Below, one piece after another: positions 35,512 to 43,911 of a stretch of 64,000 nucleotides of DNA. The DNA comes from an uncultured Macellibacteroides sp. (GTDB lineage: Bacteria; Bacteroidota; Bacteroidia; Bacteroidales; Tannerellaceae), in the NCBI RefSeq assembly GCF_963667135.1, contig NZ_OY762974.1, positions 2,728,001 to 2,792,000 on the forward strand, written 5' to 3'. Below the pieces are notes generated by a model. It was not told where the DNA came from. It worked only from the letters and a program-made list of their open reading frames with translations, and did no database searches. Position numbers and translations under genes: made by a program. Numbering within the stretch: position 1 is the first letter of the stretch; each line of letters opens with the position of its first letter.

Positions 35512-36207
35512 CTATACTGTTGCAATATATTCTTTGTAGTTTACATATTGCCTAACCTTGTTAATAAAATCATCTAAGTAGTTAATAACTTCATCTTTGC
35601 ATGCTACTAAATCTGTAAGAACAACATCTTTTCCTCCGTCGGTGAAACTGATATTTCCGTGAGCCAGATTATTTCTTTTTTGTTTTACGTTTCTTAAAGA
35701 TGTTGGAAAATTTGTTGGAGTCATTCCTAGCTCCATTAAAATTTCATTAATCTTTTTTGAATCTAAATTCCCTGATCTTCCAGAAAGTAAATCTTTCGAT
35801 AATTCTATCAATCTACTATTAATGAAATAATCTATTATCCCTTTTATTTCAGTTGAAATAGATTTGCTTTTATTTATCTCTCTTATTTTATTACTATGAA
35901 GCTTTATGCATAGCTTTCGTAATGAGTCTGAAGTCGAAGTATACGACATTTGCTCTTCATTAATTGCTTTAAATGTAATATCAAGAGATTTCTCTACAAC
36001 AGCCTCTATTAGATTGTATAATAATAAATATCCATTTGCTTTGAGGATTTTGAAAAAATCGGATTCAAGATTAATTTCATGAGAAATACCATCACGATCT
36101 GACTCATATTGTATTTTACAGATTGAATTATTAAAGTAAGTTAAATACTTGAAAAATAGTTCTATTTCTTCTTTTCTAACCATAAATAAATTGTCAACCG
36201 TCGTCAT
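35512..36207 (-). CDS. HEPN-domain protein, predicted RNase (MAE_28990-like)
   Basis: A 231-residue all-helical protein with the HEPN catalytic motif RNNLAHG: Arg178 and His183 in Rx4H spacing. HEPN proteins of the MAE_28990/MAE_18760 group are predicted metal-independent RNases found beside DUF262 and methyltransferase genes. It is last in a three-gene operon, starting 1 bp after the DUF262 stop. It is the likely toxic effector that cuts RNA when the system is triggered (inference). The family call rests on the motif, size and context. Confidence 0.75.
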   Translation of the reverse strand: MTTVDNLFMVRKEEIELFFKYLTYFNNSICKIQYESDRDGISHEINLESDFFKILKANGYLLLYNLIEAVVEKSLDITFKAINEEQMSYTSTSDSLRKLCIKLHSNKIREINKSKSISTEIKGIIDYFINSRLIELSKDLLSGRSGNLDSKKINEILMELGMTPTNFPTSLRNVKQKRNNLAHGNISFTDGGKDVVLTDLVACKDEVINYLDDFINKVRQYVNYKEYIATV

Positions 36208-36208
36208 T

Positions 36209-37267
36209 TTAAATTTGCTTACTTAATAATAATTGGTCTCTTACATACTCAATTCGCCCTACTAATCTACCAGGATTATTGCTAGCATCAGATGTTGTTT
36301 TTTCTTTAAATTCTTTTGAATTTATCCAATCAATGTTTGATATTTTTAAGGTTGGTTCATTGTTTAGTGCTAAACAAACTCCAACAGCGATAGCCTCAAA
36401 ACGTACACGAGGTGTAGCCTTTCTTCCCGGAGAAAAGTAATTAGGAGCAAAATTATCTTGGACAAAAGTTAGCATTGAGTTGAAATCTCTTTCCATTTCA
36501 GTTCTGTCAAATCCAGTCTTCGTTTTTTCTTGTATATAACGATTTATAAATCCTGCGACTTCATGTCTTGCTTCAGTATATTTTTCAGAATATGCAAAAA
36601 AGCGACAAACAAGTTCTTCATATTCTCCTCTTTTCGCGGAGTCTCCACTTATAGGACATAGACTTCTAAATAATTCGTTTCTTGCACAGTCGATTATGAA
36701 GGAATAGAATTCTCCTTGAAATGCACCTTTCCTAATTTCACTATCTGTTAATTTTTTTGAGCTTGTATTTACTCTGTCAAAAATATCTGCTCGTACACAA
36801 AAATCAGCTTTTTCAGTTATAACATGGAAACGAAAATCTCTAAGCATGAAATCATTTTTTACCCATTCCGGTAAATCTTCATAGTATAAACCTTCTAATT
36901 TATCTAATTTATGAAGATCTTTTAGTTTGAATTCATTGTTTAAAAATTTGTAAATTGATCTGATGCGTTGAGAGCCATCAATAATTTCCAATCTTCCGCC
37001 ACCGTCAAAAACAGAAGAAACTAAAAATGGCATTATAGGTACTCCTAATAAAATTGATTCTAAAAACCTTGATGATTGTTTTTCATCCCAGACAAAATCA
37101 CGTTGATATTCAGGAACAAACAATTGACCTTTTGAATATTTCAATTTAATTACTTCAATTGGGTATTCTTTTGTGTCATAATCGTACGGTATTTTCTCTA
37201 TTCTGATTTGCTCTTCAATTTCCATCTTTTCTGAAATTGTCAATTTTCTTTTTCGTTGTTTTGCCAT
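36209..37267 (-). CDS. DUF262 (GmrS-like N-domain) protein without HNH domain
   Basis: A 352-residue DUF262 protein of the ParB/Srx-like fold. It shows the YQRDFVW motif (54-60) and DGSQR (97-101), a variant of the family's DGQQR nucleotide-linked motif. In GmrSD/BrxU enzymes DUF262 acts with a C-terminal DUF1524 HNH nuclease; here the C-terminus has no HNH pattern, so a separate effector is needed. It starts 7 bp after the methyltransferase stop. Role: NTP-dependent sensor or switch between methyltransferase and HEPN RNase (inference). Confidence 0.85.
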   Translation of the reverse strand: MAKQRKRKLTISEKMEIEEQIRIEKIPYDYDTKEYPIEVIKLKYSKGQLFVPEYQRDFVWDEKQSSRFLESILLGVPIMPFLVSSVFDGGGRLEIIDGSQRIRSIYKFLNNEFKLKDLHKLDKLEGLYYEDLPEWVKNDFMLRDFRFHVITEKADFCVRADIFDRVNTSSKKLTDSEIRKGAFQGEFYSFIIDCARNELFRSLCPISGDSAKRGEYEELVCRFFAYSEKYTEARHEVAGFINRYIQEKTKTGFDRTEMERDFNSMLTFVQDNFAPNYFSPGRKATPRVRFEAIAVGVCLALNNEPTLKISNIDWINSKEFKEKTTSDASNNPGRLVGRIEYVRDQLLLSKQI

Positions 37268-37274
37268 AATAGGT

Positions 37275-38327
37275 TTACTTATCTTTTAAGTGATTTAAAA
37301 TTGATTCAGCAATAACTTCTCCGAGTTTAGGTGGTACTGCATTTCCAATATATCTAGATGCCTTTGCCATGGAAATTTTTTCTTCGGGAGAAAAAAACAT
37401 ATAATTAAGCGGAAATGTTTGCAATAATGCCGCTTCTCGAATAGAAATAGCCCTATTCTGAACAGGATGCCCAAAGCGGCCATTCCCCAGACCTGTGCAT
37501 AAAGTTGTCATGGTAGGAGACGGCTCATCCCAAACCATTCGACCATATACACTCCCGTAAGATTTACCTGATTTTTTTTTATGGCAGTTAAGAATTAACT
37601 CTTCCGGCCAATCTTTCCATCCTCCTCCATACGGAGTTGCAATAATTCTCTTCATATTCAATTCTCCTAAATCACTAGAAATGTGTAAAGGGTCATCTTT
37701 GCATTTTTCTCCCGCTTTGATAGGAGGAAGCATTCCGATTGCATTACGAACAGTTACATATTTATCTGGTGTATGCGTTGGAGGCAATAATGATATTTCT
37801 CCTAATCTGGAGGCTAAAAGAACCAGTCTTTTTCTTGTTTGAGGTATTCCATAATCGGGACAAAATACTTTTTTTACATCAACATGGTACCCGCATTTTT
37901 CAAGTACATCAACAAAGTCTTTAAGTACAGGTTTGTTAAAAGACAATATTTGCTGCACATTTTCCATAGTAACAATATCAGGCAAAACCTCTTGTACTAT
38001 TCTGGCAAAAGAGTATAACAAACCATATTTTCCTTCGTCTTTATCTTTAACTTTGTAAGCATATGAAGAAAAGGGTTGACAGGGTGCGCAACCTGCAATA
38101 ATTTTTATCTTATATTCTTTAAATAAATATTTAATATGGCTATTATCTATATTATTTATATCTTGACTATAAAAATCAGTGTTATTGTTTTTTTCAAAGG
38201 CATACTTACAAGACTTGTCAATGTCAAATCCGGCAATGATATCAAATCCCTTATTATACATACCATGGCTTAAGCCTCCGATACCACAAAATAAATCTAT
38301 TACTCCTATTTCTTTTTTCAATGACAT
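37275..38327 (-). CDS. C5-cytosine DNA methyltransferase
   Basis: A 350-residue Dcm-type enzyme that methylates carbon 5 of cytosine. Motifs: FCGIGG (motif I), PCQP with nucleophile Cys83 (motif IV), MENVQQI (motif VI), QTRKRLV (motif VIII), a target-recognition stretch, and RYIGNAVPP (motif X). The start ATG 38327 is used because TACCTTTG lies at 38361-38368, so an upstream in-frame TTG at 38363 falls in the promoter. It leads the operon and has no recognisable restriction endonuclease partner. It could mark self DNA or act as a solitary phage modifier. Confidence 0.92.
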   Translation of the reverse strand: MSLKKEIGVIDLFCGIGGLSHGMYNKGFDIIAGFDIDKSCKYAFEKNNNTDFYSQDINNIDNSHIKYLFKEYKIKIIAGCAPCQPFSSYAYKVKDKDEGKYGLLYSFARIVQEVLPDIVTMENVQQILSFNKPVLKDFVDVLEKCGYHVDVKKVFCPDYGIPQTRKRLVLLASRLGEISLLPPTHTPDKYVTVRNAIGMLPPIKAGEKCKDDPLHISSDLGELNMKRIIATPYGGGWKDWPEELILNCHKKKSGKSYGSVYGRMVWDEPSPTMTTLCTGLGNGRFGHPVQNRAISIREAALLQTFPLNYMFFSPEEKISMAKASRYIGNAVPPKLGEVIAESILNHLKDK

Positions 38328-38360
38328 AGCAACCCAATGTACGATTATAAACCTTTTCCG

Positions 38361-38368
38361 CAAAGGTA
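38361..38368 (-). promoter_or_regulatory. -7 element of the methyltransferase-DUF262-HEPN operon
   Basis: TACCTTTG on the minus strand, 33 bp before the ATG, preceded by T-runs in the -33 area. Confidence 0.6.
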
Positions 38369-38464
38369 TTCAAAAAAACATATAAAAAAACACATAATCT
38401 CTATCTTTTATAATTTGTTTTTACAGGTTGATTAACATAGGAAAGCCGCGAGGATGGTGTGCAT

Positions 38465-38630
38465 TTAAGCATAAATCTGAGTCCTATAGTTGGATTCAGT
38501 ATAGGATGTTCCTTTTACTTCGATTAAAAAAAGCTCAATTGCCCTTTTGTCTACATCCATATCTTTTTCAAGGTGATTTTTTATTTTTTGGATTCTGACT
38601 TTTCTTTTAGCTGTTTCAGTTATTTTTTAT
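38465..38630 (-). pseudogene. Gene remnant (C-terminal fragment, unknown family)
   Basis: A frame of about 50 codons without a start codon, containing KNHLEKDMDVDKRAIELFL and ending with YRTQIYA and a stop. The composition is protein-like while the surroundings are non-coding. It looks like the end of a lost cargo gene; I do not recognise the family. Confidence 0.35.
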
Positions 38631-38780
38631 CTAAGGCATGGCATTTTCCATATATGAGCTCGTTGATATGAGGATAATAATTGATAAAGTAAATTGTTTT
38701 TTGAAAAAAGTACAATACAAAAGGCCTTAACTAGTGGAGGACTAGAATGTAGAGAGCTGAGTTGTCAAACAAAAACTATT

Positions 38781-38955
38781 CTACCGAAATAAGTTTGCGA
38801 CCAAGGTGGTGTATGCCGTTTAGCTCAAGTTATATTCTTTCGGTATAATGTAGAAGTGCCCGAGTATTAAGAAAAAAATGCAATTCGTATTCTCCTTGAA
38901 GCGGTTCGGGAATTTCGTCTCCATCTTCGCGCATGCTTTTGATACTATTAAAATA
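38781..38955 (-). pseudogene. Broken second HicB antitoxin
   Basis: Two pieces on the minus strand resemble the intact HicB at 39370-39780. The first (38830-38945) contains EIPEPLQGEYELHF, against EIPEELKGEYEIVF in HicB; the second (38781-38835, another frame) contains LGRKLISVE against LGQELLSIN. The helix-turn-helix region between them is deleted and the frame is shifted, and the N-terminus is missing. It is a relic of an older HicAB pair in opposite orientation. Confidence 0.6.
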
Positions 38956-38987
38956 ATTAATAATATTATATTGCGAATAAAATCGCT

Positions 38988-39042
38988 AAATGATAGAAAA
39001 AAAGTTATCAAAATGTTTGCAAATGATAGAAATATAGTTACC
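38988..39042 (+). promoter_or_regulatory. Direct-repeat operator of hicAB
   Basis: Two 22-bp near-identical repeats (38988-39009 and 39021-39042), 33 bp apart start to start (three helical turns). The second overlaps the -7 box. They are the likely HicB binding sites for autorepression. Confidence 0.65.
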
Positions 39043-39046
39043 TTTG
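39016..39046 (+). promoter_or_regulatory. Promoter of hicAB
   Basis: TTTG (39016-39019), exactly 19 bp, TACCTTTG (39039-39046): full consensus. Confidence 0.8.
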
Positions 39047-39094
39047 TGGCGTGATAATTAAATTAATATTAACCAATAAGAAAGGAGGACAATT

Positions 39095-39298
39095 TTGACA
39101 AAAACGGTTAGAGAAGTGATAGACCTTTTAAAAGAGAACGGATGGGAGCAATTATCATCCAAACATAGGGGAAAAGGTGGTCACAAAATTTTTGCCAAAA
39201 AGGGCGCTAGAAGGCCTATCGTTGTGCCAGGGAATCTAAACGACGAATTAAGAGATGGAACATTAATTTCAATTTTGAGGGAAGCGGGGCTTAAATAG
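39095..39298 (+). CDS. hicA: HicA toxin, mRNA interferase
   Basis: A 67-residue HicA with the double-stranded RNA-binding-like fold and the catalytic His in GGHKIFAKKG (His30 region). HicA cleaves mRNA and is neutralised by HicB. The start is TTG at 39095, preceded by the strong Shine-Dalgarno AAAGGAGG, which is rare in this host where leaders are A/T-rich. That strengthens the TTG call and hints at import from another lineage. It precedes hicB by 71 bp. Confidence 0.88.
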   Translation: MTKTVREVIDLLKENGWEQLSSKHRGKGGHKIFAKKGARRPIVVPGNLNDELRDGTLISILREAGLK

Positions 39299-39369
39299 CC
39301 CCCACCTTCAAAGCACAATATATATATACATACATTTATTTATAAATTTAGATTAAACAAACAATTAAA

Positions 39370-39780
39370 ATGAAAACGCAAACAGTTAGAGCTATCGTAG
39401 AAAAAGCAGATAAAAACTTTTCTGCCTACCTTGATGGTATCGATGGTGTTGTTGTTACAGGAAATACAGTAGACGAAATAAAGAATAATATGTGTCTTGC
39501 TATTGATGATTATCTTCAAGTATGCAATGAATATGACTATGAAATTCCTGAAGAACTTAAAGGTGAATATGAGATCGTGTTTAAAATGGATGTTAAATCG
39601 TTGTTAGATTTTTATTCTGGGATTTTTACTAAATCAGGTTTAGAACGTATTACAGGTATTAATCAAAAACAATTATGGCATTATGCTTCAGGACTAAGAA
39701 ATCCTAGACCTGAGCAAGCCCAGAAATTAGAATCGGCATTACATAAACTAGGACAAGAACTTTTGTCTATAAATTTATAA
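39370..39780 (+). CDS. hicB: HicB antitoxin
   Basis: A 136-residue antitoxin: an N-terminal RNase-H-like partial domain that binds HicA (about 1-60, with FSAYLDGIDGVVVTG) and a C-terminal helix-turn-helix DNA-binding domain (about 85-130, GLERITGINQKQLWHYASG). It autoregulates via the direct repeats upstream. It is terminated by a strong bidirectional hairpin at the island's right edge. Confidence 0.88.
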   Translation: MKTQTVRAIVEKADKNFSAYLDGIDGVVVTGNTVDEIKNNMCLAIDDYLQVCNEYDYEIPEELKGEYEIVFKMDVKSLLDFYSGIFTKSGLERITGINQKQLWHYASGLRNPRPEQAQKLESALHKLGQELLSINL

Positions 39781-39804
39781 GTTTTAAAGTCTTATTTTTT
39801 TCAT

Positions 39805-39835
39805 AAAAAAGGGGAGTATTTTACTCCCCTTTTTT
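39805..39835. terminator. Bidirectional terminator at the island's right edge
   Basis: A-run, GGGGAGTA, loop, TACTCCCC and T-run. It separates hicB from the convergent phage gene and insulates the island. Confidence 0.9.
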
Positions 39836-40391
39836 ATGAAGATACATTTGCTTTACGGGTGAACATGGCGCACCAACCGCCGTGGTCGTAGAAGGTGGAA
39901 GGAGATACCGGGATGATGGTGGCGGGGAACTCTAGCAGTTTGATTGCAGGGCATGCTTCGAGGGATTCTTGTTCTTGCTGCATGGTTTCGAGGATTGAGT
40001 TTAGGGTTGCCAGGTTGTTTTCCATCATCAGGGCTTCGTTGATGATGTCGTTGTTTGAGATTGTAAATTCGCTGGCTACTGTGATGGCCAGCTCTACTTC
40101 TGTATTTATGACGACTTGTCCCTGAAGGGTAATGTTACCGTATTCGACAAACAGGAGTTTCCCGCTCATGGCCTTGACATTGTCTGACAGGTATTTTTCG
40201 TTGATGCTGAAGATGTAGTTTGATATTCCTGTTTCGGCCTTTTTGGGGACCTCCTGGAGTTCTGAAATGAGGATGTCGTATCCTGATAAACGGGCGGGTT
40301 TTGGTAGTTTGCCTAGTTTATTGATAGCATCGGCTGATACGAACCCAGCGAAATAGGTCATTAATGAGCGTATATATTGTGCATTTAACAT
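39834..40391 (-). CDS. Hypothetical phage structural-region protein
   Basis: A 185-residue protein, last in the portal unit. Mixed fold with an N-terminal helix and central beta strands; no domain recognised. Overlaps the preceding gene by 7 bp. A head-tail connector or tail-completion role is inferred from order only. Confidence 0.6.
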   Translation of the reverse strand: MLNAQYIRSLMTYFAGFVSADAINKLGKLPKPARLSGYDILISELQEVPKKAETGISNYIFSINEKYLSDNVKAMSGKLLFVEYGNITLQGQVVINTEVELAITVASEFTISNNDIINEALMMENNLATLNSILETMQQEQESLEACPAIKLLEFPATIIPVSPSTFYDHGGWCAMFTRKANVSS

Positions 40392-41401
40392 AGCGAGTCG
40401 ATTTGTGAGATTGATAAATTGAGTAATGCGGGGAGTTCTTCCTTTTTAACGCCTTTCCCCAGGGCATCGGATATTGTTTTCTTGAGTGACTTTACCTGAG
40501 CATCGAAAAAGGTGATCACGGATTGATTGCTCATCTCGTCTATACCTCCGAAACCTGTTAATGACAGTTGCAGGATTGATTCGGAAAGGCCTAGGCTAAT
40601 GCGGTCCGGATTATCATTTTTTGATCCGTTAAACAGCAAAGAATATACCGGGTGATTGACAAAGTAGGATGTGACTCCGGTAAACCATAGGTACACTGCA
40701 TAACGCACAATGAACGGAACCCGTGTAAACCGTTCGTGATAGTTGCTGTTTACGGCATTTGCATGGCTATAATTACCAGGATAAAGAATAGCGCAAAGGT
40801 GGTTTAGTAACCGGGCATCCTGTGATTGGGCAAACGCGCGACTGATATCGAATGCATCGGCAAACTGACGGGCGGTGATATTTGTCTGCGTAATAATTCC
40901 GATATTGAAATACACCCCCCGGACCTTTTTTGTCCGGATCCTGATAAAAGGAATAGGGTTCCGAAGCATCATTGTGTTGATGATGGTTTGATCGTTTTCC
41001 TGACGCCAGGGAAATGCTATTTTTTCGGACAAGGCAACGAGGTTGTGGGTTATGTTCTCGCGAAGCTGGCTTTCTGTTTCCGGTTCCGGCCGGCTATTCC
41101 TGATCCAGTTATGCATAAGCGATTTGTAGGCGCTTTTTTTATAGAATAAGCGGTACCGGATGGCTGCTATTTGCATCCGTGAGTAGTAGATGCTTTTTGA
41201 TGGCCATACGCAGACGAGTTTACGCGTTGGCTGATAACCGGTATATTTTATTAGTAGCAGTATCCGGACGTCGAGCTTTGAAAGTTGGCCCTGTATATGG
41301 TTAATCAGCACCTGAATGGTATAAAGAAATTGCTTGCGCGTGAGGGATTCCCAGCTGTTGGGAATCTGAAGCGTACGGGTTTGTAATTTGATTTGGATCA
41401 T
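40385..41401 (-). CDS. Hypothetical phage protein
   Basis: A 338-residue basic protein rich in Arg, Ile and aromatic residues, mostly helical. No known motif. It lies between two other unknown genes downstream of the portal and starts 3 bp after the preceding stop. Possibly a connector or assembly factor. Confidence 0.6.
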   Translation of the reverse strand: MIQIKLQTRTLQIPNSWESLTRKQFLYTIQVLINHIQGQLSKLDVRILLLIKYTGYQPTRKLVCVWPSKSIYYSRMQIAAIRYRLFYKKSAYKSLMHNWIRNSRPEPETESQLRENITHNLVALSEKIAFPWRQENDQTIINTMMLRNPIPFIRIRTKKVRGVYFNIGIITQTNITARQFADAFDISRAFAQSQDARLLNHLCAILYPGNYSHANAVNSNYHERFTRVPFIVRYAVYLWFTGVTSYFVNHPVYSLLFNGSKNDNPDRISLGLSESILQLSLTGFGGIDEMSNQSVITFFDAQVKSLKKTISDALGKGVKKEELPALLNLSISQIDSLC

Positions 41402-41404
41402 GGC

Positions 41405-42316
41405 TTAACAGTGATAAAATTTGTTTGACTCATTGTTTTGTGATTCGCGAACGGGACGGCGCTGTATCTGCTTTTCTCCCTGCAGGAGGCGGTCGAGGTC
41501 TGCCCAGTAACGTTCTGCTTCGCTGAAGAACTGCGTGCTGATACGGTCGCGGATGTAAGGTTCTGCTTGTGTCTTGTTACTTTTGCTTTGTTCGTTGTCG
41601 ATATCTTTCCGGATGTTTTCGGGAAGATCGTCGTACGGAAGGCGTAGACATGCCTGGGCCATTACTGAATAACAGACCGCCCGGGCAATTGCTTCGTGAT
41701 GATCGGCCCACTTTGCGTGGTCTTTTATCCGCGGGTTTAATTGGTTGATGGTTGTACTCAGGATAAGCCACTTTGCACGGGCAACAAAATAGGCGTTATC
41801 GATACCGAGCCATTTGCGGAAATCTTCCTGGCTTACGGGCATGGAAGAGAATTCCTTCTTTTCGTCTGAAGTATGCCAATCCGGATACTTTGTACTTTCG
41901 CCTTCGGTCGGGTCGTTGTTAAGGGTTTTGATAAGGTAGTCCATCCAGAACCAAGTGGTATTTATCAGTGCGTTCCGGAGTGCATCTTCCTGGTACTTGA
42001 AAATGGTTGTTTCGTCGTCGTTCTTTTTAACCGTAACGCCGTCGTTACTAATTCTTGCTATGAGAAAGATCAGCTGGTCATTAATGGTCATGTGGAGCAT
42101 AGCGCGTTGGAGGGCATCACGTGCGGGGTCGTTGGCCTCGTCCATGATATCGTTCAATTGGTGATATGTTTTTTCTCCAATTACTTTTTGGATTTCTACT
42201 CCGGATTTGATTAGTCCGCTTTCGATGTTGTCGTAATTAAGCGTGACATTGATTCCTGAGATTCTTTTCTTTGCCTGTTCGGAAAAGGTGTCGCGGTCGA
42301 ATGGAATTCTGATCAT
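41405..42316 (-). CDS. Hypothetical phage protein (DUF6712-like)
   Basis: A 303-residue protein after the portal gene. The N-terminus (PFDRDTFSEQAKKRI) and helix-rich body resemble a family common in Bacteroidetes phages that I know as DUF6712, but I cannot confirm it without a search. Likely head-tail connector by position. Confidence 0.55.
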   Translation of the reverse strand: MIRIPFDRDTFSEQAKKRISGINVTLNYDNIESGLIKSGVEIQKVIGEKTYHQLNDIMDEANDPARDALQRAMLHMTINDQLIFLIARISNDGVTVKKNDDETTIFKYQEDALRNALINTTWFWMDYLIKTLNNDPTEGESTKYPDWHTSDEKKEFSSMPVSQEDFRKWLGIDNAYFVARAKWLILSTTINQLNPRIKDHAKWADHHEAIARAVCYSVMAQACLRLPYDDLPENIRKDIDNEQSKSNKTQAEPYIRDRISTQFFSEAERYWADLDRLLQGEKQIQRRPVRESQNNESNKFYHC

Positions 42317-42321
42317 TTTGT

Positions 42322-43911
42322 TTAGTTATTTATGTTATTGGCCGGACGGTCGGCCGGAGTTGTTTCTTGTTGTTTTGCCGGTACATCAATTTGAAGCCCA
42401 AGTTTGATGCCTTGCTCTTTTACGCGAGGAAAGTTCATCCGGATTGCCCGGTTAAGGTCTTTCGTTACGTGATGTTCGGGGATGGTTAGAGCAATGGCAT
42501 AGATCATGAAATTATAGAATACATCTGATCCGGATTTGCTGATAAGACCATCGGCTTCGACGTTACTTATGCTTGAGTTGATTCCTTTGCCGGCAAGGAT
42601 TACCTGATCGGCCCGCTTATCGTAAGATATGAGCGAATCCAGGTATTCTTTAAATTTGCCGGGGAACTCTTTGAATTCCCAGCCGTCTTCTCCCCATTTG
42701 GTTGTTGCCCATAACTTACCCTGGTTCTTTCCTTCGCCGGAAAGAAAGGTGGTTATTTCTGTTAGTTTGTGGTTGATAAGATCGTCCATCATGCCTTCGT
42801 AGAATTCGTATGGTTCGCTAGTTAAGGGGTCGATAAGTTTTACTCCCTGGAACTCTGCCTGAAGTGGCATACTAGATGAGCCAACCATGTTTTGCCGGCA
42901 AAGGTCTTGCAGGATTTCTTTCATTTTAAGATACCAACTGCCCGGGATAACTACATGTACGTGAGCATTGAGGGCGTTCCTTAAATAAGAATTGATGTAT
43001 TTGGGTGTAAGATTAGACCCTTTTATCCACTCGTACAACCCTTTGAACCACTCGTTGTATGGATATAGTTCTTTGGTGAATGTTTTGCTTTTTACCCAAC
43101 TGATAGCGGTTTCGTACTGGAAGGGATTCTGGATCCGGAGACGGGGATATACTTCGAAGCCTCGTTTACCCGGGTTAAACCAATCGCCAACGAGGATAAA
43201 CTGGCAGTCTTCATTGCGAATAGGTTGACCGGGATGTACCTTTGATCGTAGAACTCCCAGACGGGCCTTTTCGCTGCCTATATAGCTAAGAGCTGCGACA
43301 GGGAGTGTTCCGGTGCTGTTCTTTTTACCTGGAGCGATGATACGCCGGGACCGGGTAAAGTGATATTGAGATATACTTGATAGTACGTGGTAGTAGTCTG
43401 TGATGATATTGATAAGGTATTCCCACACGGATGGATATCCGTTGTCTTCCCAACTTTCTAGCCAGGCTTGTATTTCGGGATCCTGAACCGGGACTCTAGT
43501 TTTTTTCTGGTTTTTGCCTTCGCCAACGATTTCTTCTTTGTACAAGTATGGCCCTTTTCCGAACAAGAACTGGACTTGTTTAGACAAAAGTTCCGGAAGA
43601 AGTTTGTTGTCTGAGATGACGTTGTAGACTTCTTGCGGGTATAGGTTGTGCCCTTCGCCCCACATGGGTACCAGGTAATCGCCCATCTGAATGCCGGTGC
43701 TCTCGGACATGTAGTTTCGGTAGATGTTCCGATATTCTTGATTCATGACTTCGTTTCGCTCGGAAACGCCTTGTACCTCGAAGCTTAGTACTCCTCCGGA
43801 TTTACTCTTAACGACTCCATGGGCACTTCCATATCGGGAAATGGTTATGGGTTCGTTGGTGTCTGAAGTCATGTCGATGACAACAGGTTGTTGTTCTTTA
43901 TTCCTTTTCAT
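42322..43911 (-). CDS. Phage portal protein
   Basis: A 529-residue protein placed as the portal, the dodecameric ring at the packaging vertex. It has a portal-like N-terminal stretch (LLPELLSKQVQFLFGKGP near residue 106), an extended helical middle and a C-terminal helix with Gln/Pro-rich tail. It is not next to the terminase, which is unusual. Overlaps the preceding gene by 14 bp. Confidence 0.75.
   Translation of the reverse strand: MKRNKEQQPVVIDMTSDTNEPITISRYGSAHGVVKSKSGGVLSFEVQGVSERNEVMNQEYRNIYRNYMSESTGIQMGDYLVPMWGEGHNLYPQEVYNVISDNKLLPELLSKQVQFLFGKGPYLYKEEIVGEGKNQKKTRVPVQDPEIQAWLESWEDNGYPSVWEYLINIITDYYHVLSSISQYHFTRSRRIIAPGKKNSTGTLPVAALSYIGSEKARLGVLRSKVHPGQPIRNEDCQFILVGDWFNPGKRGFEVYPRLRIQNPFQYETAISWVKSKTFTKELYPYNEWFKGLYEWIKGSNLTPKYINSYLRNALNAHVHVVIPGSWYLKMKEILQDLCRQNMVGSSSMPLQAEFQGVKLIDPLTSEPYEFYEGMMDDLINHKLTEITTFLSGEGKNQGKLWATTKWGEDGWEFKEFPGKFKEYLDSLISYDKRADQVILAGKGINSSISNVEADGLISKSGSDVFYNFMIYAIALTIPEHHVTKDLNRAIRMNFPRVKEQGIKLGLQIDVPAKQQETTPADRPANNINN

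Noticed and set aside
38820-39011. A 63-codon leftward frame
   Set aside because: It is another frame of the broken hicB and its A/T-rich flank; the HicB-like residues lie in the neighbouring frames.
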